DNA of 12,590 bases, from contig JAYEMH010000017.1 in assembly GCA_034717985.1 (NCBI GenBank), forward strand, positions 1-12,590, given 5' to 3'. Positions 1 through 5,977 of the stretch are shown in pieces; position 1 is the stretch's first letter; every line of letters starts with the position of its first letter. The notes below the pieces were generated by a model. That model was not told the origin of the DNA. It saw only the letters and a program-made list of their open reading frames with translations, and did not search any database. The position numbers were made by a program, and so were the translations under genes. This stretch comes from JAYEMH01 sp034717985 [NCBI: Candidatus Ratteibacteria bacterium] (GTDB lineage: Bacteria > CAZDME01 > JAYEMH01).

Positions 1-797
1 TTAGCGATTTACACTTAGGTGATGGTTCTCGGACGGATGATTTTCACCGGGATAAAGAGTTCTTGGAATTCCTTGAATTTGCAGAAGGTGAAGCTCAGGA
101 ATTGATTATCGTAGGTGATCTGCTGGAATTATGGCAGGCTGATTTAGACAGGGTTTTGTTCAAGCATAGTGAAATTATAAAGAGACTTTTACTGTTAAGA
201 AATAAAATAAAATTAACCTATGTAGTTGGAAATCACGATTACATACCCTTTGAAAGATTTACCGATTTAGCTGTTGGCATATGTTTAGAGTACCGCGACG
301 AAGACGGTATTGTTGCTGAACATGGCCACCGATACGACATATTTAATCGTTACAAAAACCCCCTGCAATCAATTAGATGGCCTTCAGGGAAACGTTTAAA
401 CTTGTTTGTTGCCAGCCTTGAAAAATTTTTGCATCCCGGTGTTGATAAGTGGACGAAAAAAGCATTGGAAAATTTTCAGTTTTTGCGTCAGGCAATGTCA
501 ATAAGGAATAAAATTACTCCGGCCACAAAGGCATATTTAAAAAGAGGGGGACATTTTGGAGAGTTTGAAAAAGCGGTAAAGAATCACCTGAATAAGGGAG
601 CCAAAATTGTTATTTTCGGACATACTCACCGGGCCCAGCTCTATGTTATCGAGAACGGAATATATGCAAATTGCGGCGCCTGGATAGATGGGATTACTCC
701 GACGTATATAGCCTATGATAGAAATAAAATAGAGCTTCGGGAAGCTCTTACGCATAAAACAGTTAAACGATTGGTTTTAAAAGATAAAAACGAGTAA
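1..797 (+). CDS. LpxH-like UDP-2,3-diacylglucosamine diphosphatase (metallophosphoesterase), 5' end missing
   Basis: The frame is open from the left edge (first whole codon at base 3) and ends with TAA at 795-797, giving 264 visible residues. The first visible residues are SDLHLGDG, the D-x-H metal motif of calcineurin-like phosphoesterases, so only a few N-terminal residues are missing. Further metal-site motifs follow in order: GDLLELW (GD at 114-119), GNHD (228-239), EHGHRYD (about 318-338) and GHTH (618-629). The motif order and the ending GAW-x-DG resemble LpxH, which cleaves UDP-2,3-diacylglucosamine to lipid X and UMP at the cytoplasmic face of the inner membrane. The middle part diverges from enterobacterial LpxH, so a related phosphoesterase of other specificity is possible. 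The next gene has its own promoter 50 bases downstream, so the two need not be cotranscribed. Confidence 0.72.
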   Translation, partial: SDLHLGDGSRTDDFHRDKEFLEFLEFAEGEAQELIIVGDLLELWQADLDRVLFKHSEIIKRLLLLRNKIKLTYVVGNHDYIPFERFTDLAVGICLEYRDEDGIVAEHGHRYDIFNRYKNPLQSIRWPSGKRLNLFVASLEKFLHPGVDKWTKKALENFQFLRQAMSIRNKITPATKAYLKRGGHFGEFEKAVKNHLNKGAKIVIFGHTHRAQLYVIENGIYANCGAWIDGITPTYIAYDRNKIELREALTHKTVKRLVLKDKNE

Positions 798-849
798 CCT
801 GCCAATAAATGCCCCGGAATAATTCCCCTTATTTTTTAAAAATGTTCGC

Positions 850-878
850 TTGATAAGTTGACTTAAACTTGATACAAT
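850..878 (+). promoter_or_regulatory. Sigma-70-type promoter for the hydrolase-nuclease pair
   Basis: TTGATA (850-855) and TACAAT (873-878) are separated by 17 bases, a good match to a housekeeping promoter in the spacer before the MBL-fold gene. The expected start of transcription is near 885, which leaves a leader of about 14 bases with AAAGGTG (888-894) as a weak ribosome site. TTGACT at 858-863 is an alternative -35, but its spacing to TACAAT is too short. Identified by eye only. Confidence 0.5.
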
Positions 879-898
879 ATAACCGCTAAAGGTGCCTA

Positions 899-1504
899 AT
901 GGGCTATATAACCCATAGAATTGTTGTTGGCGAACTTCAGACTAATTGTTACCTGTTGGTAGATGCGGAGACAAAAAGATGTCTTATCATAGATCCGGGA
1001 GGTGACTTTCAGAAAATTAAGAGTTCTATTCGCTCCAGGAATTTAACTCCTTTATTTATTATCAACACCCATGGTCATGCCGACCATATAGCGGCTAACA
1101 GCCAATTTGGACTACCGGTTTATATACACGAAGATGATGCCGGGTTTTTATCCGATCCGCATAAGAATCTTTCGTCTTCACCTTTTATCGTGCAGGGGAG
1201 GCCGGAACGACTTTTAAAAGACGGGGATATAATAAAAGCAGATAATTTAAATCTGGAAGTTGTTCACACACCCGGACATACGCCGGGCAGTATTTGCCTT
1301 ATATGCGGCGGGACGCTTTTTTCAGGTGATACCTTATTTGCCTCTGGTGTCGGCCGGACAGATATTCCTTATAGCAGCACGGAGAAGCTTATACATTCCA
1401 TTAAAAGCAAGCTTTTTGTCTTGGCAGATAATATAAAGGTTTATCCCGGCCACGGGCCGCCTACGACAATTGGTAAAGAAAAAAAGGAGAACCTATGGGT
1501 ATAA
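899..1504 (+). CDS. Metallo-beta-lactamase-fold hydrolase, glyoxalase II-like
   Basis: The 201-residue protein carries the whole MBL metal site: H58-x-H60-x-D62-H63 in the THGHADH motif, H127 in TPGHTPGS, D144 in SGDTLF and H185 in YPGHGP. The size, the N-terminal NCYLL strand and the PGHGPPTTIG(K)EK ending fit the short glyoxalase II-like group (YcbL/GloB-like). These hydrolyse thioesters such as S-lactoylglutathione, or substrates not yet known. It lacks the C-terminal helical domain of classical GloB, so the substrate cannot be named. It is cytoplasmic, with no signal peptide. ATG 899 is preceded by AAAGGTG four bases upstream. The 3' end overlaps the next gene by 10 bases, and that gene's AAGGAG lies inside this one, so translation is probably coupled. 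Confidence 0.85.
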   Translation: MGYITHRIVVGELQTNCYLLVDAETKRCLIIDPGGDFQKIKSSIRSRNLTPLFIINTHGHADHIAANSQFGLPVYIHEDDAGFLSDPHKNLSSSPFIVQGRPERLLKDGDIIKADNLNLEVVHTPGHTPGSICLICGGTLFSGDTLFASGVGRTDIPYSSTEKLIHSIKSKLFVLADNIKVYPGHGPPTTIGKEKKENLWV

Positions 1505-2403
1505 AAACCGGCAAAAAGAAAAAAATAATTTTATTGCTTCTCTTAATCATCCCGGTATCAATTTATTGTCTGGCCAGGGTTATCCCCGGGCAAAAAATTA
1601 CCTGCTTATTTAAAAAGAAAATAGTTGCGAAGGTAATAGACGGCGATACAGTGATTCTTTCTAACGACGACCATATCCGGCTTATTGGCGTTGACACACC
1701 CGAGTTAAACTCCGCCAGTAAACCGGTTAGGTATTTCGCCGAAGAGGCCCGGGAATTTACCAAAAATATGGTGGAAGGTAAAGGGGTGAGATTGAAATAT
1801 GGCCCTCAAAAGAAAGAGAAACACGGACGAATTTTTGCCTATGTCTATCTTTCTGACGGCCGGCTTCTAAATGCGGAGATTATTAAACAGGGATACGGCT
1901 ATGTCTTTTTGGGAAGCCCCTTTAAATACCAAGAGAAATTTAAAGAATACCAGAATCTAGCCCAGAAGGGAAAAAGGGGTTTTTGGGGACAGAAGGATGG
2001 TTTAACCATAGCCTGGAGGGATGCGCATAACTACTATGGGAAGTATGTTACGGTTAAAGGTACGGTGGTCGATACGGTTAATTCCGGAAAAGCTTGTTTT
2101 TTGAATTTTCATCCCGAAGGGAAAAAGGATTTTAGGGCGGTTATTTTTTCTTCGGATTTCCATAGATTCCCCGACTCCCCGGAAAATTATTTTAATAATA
2201 AACAAGTAAAGATTTTTGGCCTGGTCAGGGAATATAAGGGGATGCCGGAGATTATCTTAAGAGATTCCTGGCAGATAAAGGTTATCCCGGAAGGTTTGAA
2301 AATATTGTCCGGGAAAATAAAAACTACTGGGAAAATCATTCGCGGTACGGTTAGTTCTGAATTCAGCATTAAGATTCCTTCGGATAAGGTTATTAAAAAA
2401 TAG
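1495..2403 (+). CDS. Membrane-anchored staphylococcal-type nuclease (SNase) with C-terminal OB-like domain
   Basis: 302 residues. The start KTGKKKK followed by a hydrophobic stretch (about 11-30) is a signal anchor or uncleaved signal peptide; there is no proper lipobox. The SNase domain spans about 42-165 and keeps the catalytic set: D49 and D51 in VIDGDT, R62, D67 and E70 in RLIGVDTPE, and R112 in HGRIFAYVY. These match D19, D21, R35, D40, E43 and R87 of staphylococcal nuclease, so it should be an active Ca-dependent nuclease acting outside the cytoplasm. Residues of about 175-272 (YYGKYVTVKGTVVDT through IILRDSWQIKVI) look like an extra beta-barrel domain resembling an OB fold, probably for nucleic acid binding. 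About 30 further residues are unassigned. ATG 1495 has AAGGAG (1484-1489) five bases upstream. Confidence 0.85.
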   Translation: MGIKTGKKKKIILLLLLIIPVSIYCLARVIPGQKITCLFKKKIVAKVIDGDTVILSNDDHIRLIGVDTPELNSASKPVRYFAEEAREFTKNMVEGKGVRLKYGPQKKEKHGRIFAYVYLSDGRLLNAEIIKQGYGYVFLGSPFKYQEKFKEYQNLAQKGKRGFWGQKDGLTIAWRDAHNYYGKYVTVKGTVVDTVNSGKACFLNFHPEGKKDFRAVIFSSDFHRFPDSPENYFNNKQVKIFGLVREYKGMPEIILRDSWQIKVIPEGLKILSGKIKTTGKIIRGTVSSEFSIKIPSDKVIKK

Positions 2404-2419
2404 TTTAACAAAATAATAT

Positions 2420-2496
2420 GCGCCCGTAGCTCAGCTGGATAGAGCGATAGCCTTCGAAGCTAAAGGTCGGGGGTTCAAGTCCCTCCGGGCGTGCCA
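2420..2496 (+). tRNA. tRNA-Arg (anticodon UCG)
   Basis: A full 77-base cloverleaf can be drawn by hand. The acceptor stem is GCGCCCG/CGGGCGT with a G1-U72 wobble. The D stem is GCTC/GAGC with loop AGCTGGATA. The anticodon loop CTTCGAA has TCG at 2454-2456. The variable loop is AGGTC, the T stem is GGGGG/CCCTC with loop TTCAAGT, the discriminator base is G and CCA is encoded. UCG reads CGA and probably CGG arginine codons. The top pair of the anticodon stem (A27-A43) is a mismatch, which is tolerable. It starts 17 bases after the nuclease stop codon and no clear promoter of its own is visible, so it may be processed from a longer transcript. Confidence 0.95.
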
Positions 2497-2500
2497 ATAC

Positions 2501-2571
2501 CTCCTGCCCTGAAAGCAAGGAGTAAGGAGATATAAAAAATGGGGCCAGGGGAAACCCTGGGTGAGGTTTAA
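2501..2571 (+). promoter_or_regulatory. Structured leader of the first CNNM gene: tandem SD, two hairpins and a ten-codon mini-ORF
   Basis: Between the tRNA and the TTG start at 2572 lie several signals. CTCCT (2501-2505) can pair with AGGAG of either of two Shine-Dalgarno copies, AAGGAG at 2517-2522 and 2524-2529. The second copy is nine bases before ATG 2539. That ATG opens a ten-codon frame, MGPGETLGEV, whose TAA (2569-2571) directly abuts TTG 2572 in the same frame. Inside it is a perfect hairpin, CCAGGG-GAAA-CCCTGG (2545-2560), closed by a GNRA tetraloop. A second ribosome site, GGTGAGG (2560-2566), serves the TTG. Translation of the mini-ORF, reinitiation and RNA control are inference. 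Confidence 0.4.
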
Positions 2572-3804
2572 TTGTCGATATTATCAAGTCAGTTAGGGTT
2601 GCTTTTATTATTGCTTGGTCTTTCCGCTTTTTTTTCCGGTTCGGAAACCGCTCTTTTTTCCTTGAGTAAATTGCAAATCCACCGCCTCCAGAGAAAATTC
2701 AGCCATCGGGGAACCCTTGTTTCTTCACTGCTATCTCAGCCTTACCAGCTTTTAAGCACTATCGTAATAGGCAATATGTTAGTGAATGTTGCTGCCACCT
2801 CCCTGGCTACCTTGATAGCCATTAGACTTTGGGGTGAGATAGGAGTTAGCCTTTCTATTATTTTAATGACTTTGCTTATCATTACTTTTGGTGAAATTAC
2901 CCCTAAAACCTATGCTGTCCAGCGGGCAGAGAGAGTGGTTTTAAAAATAATCTACCCGATTAAATTTTTTCTTAAATTTTTTCTCCCGATACGAAAAATT
3001 TTGACGAATGTTACTGATTTTTTTATTTCTCATCTGGGTGGAAAAATTTCCGTAAAGAAACCGTATTTGACCGAGAAGGAACTGCAGAACTTAATAAAAA
3101 TCGGCAAAAAAGAAGGGGTGGTAAAAGAAACAGAAGAAGAAATGATTTACAGCGTTTTTGAATTCGGGGATACAGACGTGAATGAAATCATGATTCCCAG
3201 AGTTGATATGGTTGCTCTCCAGATGGATGCTCCAGCCGAAGATGTAATTAAGTTTATGCGGAAGGCAAAGCACGCCCGGATTCCTTTATATGGAAAGAAT
3301 CTTGATGATATTGCCGGTGTTATTCATACCAAGGACTACCTTCTTTCCGAAAATAAAAATATCAAACGTCTGATGAAGGCGGCTGTATTAATTCCTGAAA
3401 CCAAGAAAATTGATGAGATGCTTAAAGAATTCCAGAAAAAAAATCTACAAATGGCGATTATAGTTGACGAATATGGAGGGACCGCCGGATTAATTACCCT
3501 GGAAGATATCCTGGAAGAAATTGTTGGCGAAATACAGGATGAATTCGAGCCCAAAGAAAAATTAATTGAAACACTTGATAAAAAATCCGCAATTATCAAT
3601 GGAAAATTAGAGCTTTCCACTGTTAACCGCAAGCTGGATTTAAATTTACCTGAAGAAGAAAGTGATACCATCGGGGGATTTGTTTTTTCGCTTTTCGGGC
3701 GCATCCCCAAACAAGACGAAAAAATCAGTTTTAAAAATCTTACCTTCACCGTTAAAAAGATGGGCAAAAATAGAATCAGGAAAATTCTTCTGGAGATAAA
3801 ATAG
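2572..3804 (+). CDS. CNNM/CBS-domain membrane protein with CorC/HlyC domain (first paralog)
   Basis: 410 residues in the usual order. An N-terminal CNNM (DUF21) membrane region of about 5-180 carries SGSETALFSL (22-31) and EITPKT (from 108). A CBS pair follows at about 207-325 (MIPRVDM through GTAGLITLEDILEEIVGEI). A C-terminal CorC/HlyC domain spans about 340-408 (INGKLEL, DTIGGFVF). The family is often labelled hemolysin-like or CorC; members with known function export magnesium or other divalent cations, with the CBS pair binding ATP-Mg. The cargo here cannot be read. TTG 2572 is chosen because it gives a standard N-terminus, has GGTGAGG five bases upstream, and follows an in-frame TAA that rules out any earlier start. 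The second paralog begins one base after this stop, so the two probably form a unit. Confidence 0.88.
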   Translation: MSILSSQLGLLLLLLGLSAFFSGSETALFSLSKLQIHRLQRKFSHRGTLVSSLLSQPYQLLSTIVIGNMLVNVAATSLATLIAIRLWGEIGVSLSIILMTLLIITFGEITPKTYAVQRAERVVLKIIYPIKFFLKFFLPIRKILTNVTDFFISHLGGKISVKKPYLTEKELQNLIKIGKKEGVVKETEEEMIYSVFEFGDTDVNEIMIPRVDMVALQMDAPAEDVIKFMRKAKHARIPLYGKNLDDIAGVIHTKDYLLSENKNIKRLMKAAVLIPETKKIDEMLKEFQKKNLQMAIIVDEYGGTAGLITLEDILEEIVGEIQDEFEPKEKLIETLDKKSAIINGKLELSTVNRKLDLNLPEEESDTIGGFVFSLFGRIPKQDEKISFKNLTFTVKKMGKNRIRKILLEIK

Positions 3805-3805
3805 C

Positions 3806-4777
3806 ATGGAGTTTTTTGGTTTTCTCACCGCCGTTTTCCTTTGCATAATTTTTGCGGGATTTTTCTCGGGTGCCGAGATAGGAATTATTTCCTTAAATAG
3901 ATTACGGCTTAGAAGCCTGGCAGATTTTAAAGTAAAAAGGGCGTTATTATTAAAAGAGTTTTTACAAAACCCGGAATATTTTTTAAGCAGCACCCTGGTG
4001 GGAACCAATCTTGCGGTAGTCATTGCGTCGGCTCTGGCTACTTCCTGGGCGGTCAAATATTTTGCTGCCCAGGGAGCTTTGATAGCGACGGTTATTCTCA
4101 CCCCGCTTATTTTAATTTTTAGTGAAATCATTCCCAAAACTTTATTTCGCCAGCATGCTGACCGGATTGTCATGGCGATTTCTCCGATGCTTAAGCTTTC
4201 CTTTATTTTGCTTTCACCTCTGGTTAAGACGATTAGCTTGTTTCCGCAGCTTTTGTTAAAACCTTTTGGAGGGCAGAAAACCACCAAGAGCCCTTTTGTG
4301 AGCAAGGAAGAATTAAAATTTTTAGTGGAAGAAAGCGTCAGGGAAGGCGTAGTGGAACCGGGGGAAAGGCGGATGATTTATCATATTTTTGATTTTGGCG
4401 CCACCTTGGCCAGGGACATAATGGAGACACTGGTAAACGTAACCGCTTTTGAAATAAATACCTCCTTATCGAGGGTAAAAGAAATCGCCGGGGGGAGAAA
4501 ATTTTCCCGGTATCCTGTCTATAAAGGGAGAAAAGAGAATGTAATCGGTTTACTAAATATTTACGATTTGCTTTACGAACAGGATAATAACAAGACCATG
4601 TTAGGTGATTTTATCCGGCCGGTTTTTTCGGTTTTAGAAAACACACCGATAGACCGCCTGCTTTCTCAATTGAGAAAAGAGAGACAGGTGATGGCTTTAG
4701 TTATAAACCAGGCCGGAAGACCTCTGGGCATAGTAACCATAGAGGATATTCTGGAAGAGATTGTGGGGGAAATTTGA
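3806..4777 (+). CDS. CNNM/CBS-domain membrane protein lacking the CorC/HlyC domain (second paralog)
   Basis: 323 residues, clearly homologous to the upstream gene. The CNNM membrane region has SGAEIGIISL (21-30) and EIIPKT (from 107). The soluble linker is EELKFLVEESVREGVVEPGE. The CBS pair runs from DIMETLVNVTAFE to RPLGIVTIEDILEEIVGEI, where the protein ends. The first paralog continues from the same point with about 80 more residues. Reading past the TGA gives only about 11 codons unlike a CorC/HlyC domain, so no broken remnant is visible. ATG 3806 follows TGGAG (3791-3795) by ten bases, and only one base separates it from the upstream stop. A heteromeric CNNM complex with the upstream protein is possible, since CNNM proteins dimerise through their membrane and CBS parts, but this is inference. 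Confidence 0.87.
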   Translation: MEFFGFLTAVFLCIIFAGFFSGAEIGIISLNRLRLRSLADFKVKRALLLKEFLQNPEYFLSSTLVGTNLAVVIASALATSWAVKYFAAQGALIATVILTPLILIFSEIIPKTLFRQHADRIVMAISPMLKLSFILLSPLVKTISLFPQLLLKPFGGQKTTKSPFVSKEELKFLVEESVREGVVEPGERRMIYHIFDFGATLARDIMETLVNVTAFEINTSLSRVKEIAGGRKFSRYPVYKGRKENVIGLLNIYDLLYEQDNNKTMLGDFIRPVFSVLENTPIDRLLSQLRKERQVMALVINQAGRPLGIVTIEDILEEIVGEI

Positions 4778-4804
4778 CAAAAACCCTATAACAAAAACCC
4801 TATA
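4777..4804 (+). repeat. Perfect 14-bp tandem repeat (2 copies)
   Basis: ACAAAAACCCTATA occurs twice back to back, beginning on the last base of the TGA stop of the second CNNM gene. It lies just upstream of the promoter of the polysaccharide cassette, and the last part of the second copy forms one arm of a dyad with bases 4824-4833. Confidence 0.85.
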
Positions 4805-4838
4805 ACCACTTGACTTTTAGTTAGTTATGGGGTAACAT
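4797..4838 (+). promoter_or_regulatory. Promoter of the polysaccharide cassette, with an overlapping operator-like dyad
   Basis: TTGACT (4810-4815) and TAACAT (4833-4838) are 17 bases apart, a good sigma-70 arrangement, with a start expected near 4845. ACCCTATAAC (4797-4806) and GTTATGGGGT (4824-4833) form a dyad of ten pairs if one T-G wobble is allowed. The -35 lies in its loop and the right arm fills the spacer up to the first base of the -10. A protein bound to the dyad would cover the promoter. The right arm also sits in a smaller dyad, GTTA-TGGGG-TAAC (4824-4836). A terminator is unlikely because no T run follows. Confidence 0.5.
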
Positions 4839-4864
4839 AAATGCTTTAAGAGCAGGTGGAAAAA

Positions 4865-5977
4865 ATGAAAGTGGCTTTAGTTCATGATTGGCTGACCGGT
4901 ATGCGCGGAGGGGAGAAAATCATGGAAGGGCTGTGCGAGTTATTTCCTGACGCGACGGTCTATACCCTGATTTATAATCCGGATAGAGTTTCTGCTATAA
5001 TTAACCGTATGCCGGTTAAAACCTCTTTCCTGCAGAGGGTTCCTGCGATATTCAAGAATTACCGCTATTTTCTGCCCTTTTTCCCCAAAGCCATCGGCCG
5101 GTTTGATCTTAGAGAATATGAGATGGTTATCTCTTCCAGCCATTGTGTCGCCAAGGGGGTGAAAACCTCATCTTCAACCTGTCACATTTGTTATTGTTTG
5201 ACCCCGATGCGTTATGCCTGGGATTTTCACGGAGATTATTTTGGGCACTGGCCGCCGAAAATCAGGAAGGTCATTAATTTAATTCTCAAGAAACTCAGGA
5301 AATGGGATTTAGAATCCTCCCGGCAAGTTGATTTTTTCCTGGCCATTTCGCAAAATATCGCCCGCAAAATCAAAAATATCTACGGCCGGGAAGTTGCCGG
5401 TATTATCTACCCCCCAGTAGATACGGAATTTTTTTCTCCCCCGAAGAAAGAATCTTCCCGGGATTATTTTCTTATTGTTTCTGCCCTGGTGCCGTATAAA
5501 AAGGTTGATTTGGCTGTCGAGAGCTTCAATCGTTCAGGACTGCCTCTGGTGATTATCGGGGAGGGCCCTGAGAGAAAGCGGCTGGGAAAATTAGCCCGCC
5601 CAAACGTTAAGTTTTTAGGCTGGCAGCCCAAAGATAGTATTCGTGAATATTACCATAATGCCCGGGCTTTAATTTTCCCGGGTGAAGAAGATTTTGGGAT
5701 TGTTCCCCTGGAGGCGCAAGCGATGGGCTGTCCGGTTATTGCTTACGGAAAAGGCGGGGTAAAGGAAACGGTGCTCGAAGAAAAAACAGGCATATTTTTT
5801 AACCGGCCTCAAATTGAATCTTTAACCGAGGCGGTTAAAAAATTTCAAAACTTGACTTTTGACCCGGCCTTTCTCCGGGCGCATGCGTTAAAATTTGACC
5901 GGAGAGTTCACCTGGAGAAGCTAAGAAATTTCATTTTCACCCGGTATCAGGAATTCAAAGGAGAAAAGGTTGCCTAA
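4865..5977 (+). CDS. Family-4 glycosyltransferase
   Basis: 370 residues from ATG 4865. The N-terminus MKVALVHDWLTGMRGGEK is the glycine-rich donor-side start typical of GT4 enzymes of polysaccharide clusters. The C-terminal GT-B half has LIVSALVPYKKVDLAVE, VIIGEGPERKRLGKLA, LGWQPKDSIREYY and the EX7E nucleotide-sugar motif, E275-DFGIVPL-E283, followed by AMGCPVIAYGKGGVKETV. It is a retaining transferase using a nucleotide-activated sugar, probably at the inner face of the cytoplasmic membrane. Sugar and acceptor cannot be read. An in-frame GTG at 4856 would add three residues, but AGGTGG (4854-4859) sits five bases before the ATG and overlaps that GTG, so ATG is preferred. Its 3' end overlaps the next gene by eight bases. 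Confidence 0.9.
   Translation: MKVALVHDWLTGMRGGEKIMEGLCELFPDATVYTLIYNPDRVSAIINRMPVKTSFLQRVPAIFKNYRYFLPFFPKAIGRFDLREYEMVISSSHCVAKGVKTSSSTCHICYCLTPMRYAWDFHGDYFGHWPPKIRKVINLILKKLRKWDLESSRQVDFFLAISQNIARKIKNIYGREVAGIIYPPVDTEFFSPPKKESSRDYFLIVSALVPYKKVDLAVESFNRSGLPLVIIGEGPERKRLGKLARPNVKFLGWQPKDSIREYYHNARALIFPGEEDFGIVPLEAQAMGCPVIAYGKGGVKETVLEEKTGIFFNRPQIESLTEAVKKFQNLTFDPAFLRAHALKFDRRVHLEKLRNFIFTRYQEFKGEKVA
5957..5963 (+). promoter_or_regulatory. Ribosome binding site that fixes the TTG start at 5970
   Basis: AAAGGAG lies six bases before TTG 5970, inside the end of the glycosyltransferase gene. No ATG or GTG with a ribosome site exists nearby in this frame, so it supports TTG as the real start. Confidence 0.7.

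Noticed and set aside
816-837. Possible terminator after the LpxH-like gene: GGAA-TAA-TTCC followed by a T-rich stretch
   Set aside because: The stem has only four pairs and the T run starts several bases after it, too weak to call.
2405-2587. Antisense 60-codon frame with RPEGLEPPTFSFEGYRSIQL
   Set aside because: It is the reverse complement of the tRNA-Arg gene; RPEGLEPPTF-x-F-type peptides are a well-known false protein created by reading tRNA genes backwards.
3646-4305. Antisense frame of 219 codons
   Set aside because: It lies across the junction of the two CNNM genes, has no recognisable domain, and the + strand frames carry full family motifs.
4775-4810. Nonsense mutation truncating the second CNNM gene
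   Set aside because: Reading on past TGA gives about 11 residues unlike the CorC/HlyC domain before another stop, and the frame is repeat sequence, so no broken remainder is visible.
4856-4864. GTG start for the glycosyltransferase
   Set aside because: The GTG overlaps the ribosome site AGGTGG, which is correctly spaced for ATG 4865, and MKVALVHDW is the usual N-terminus of this family.
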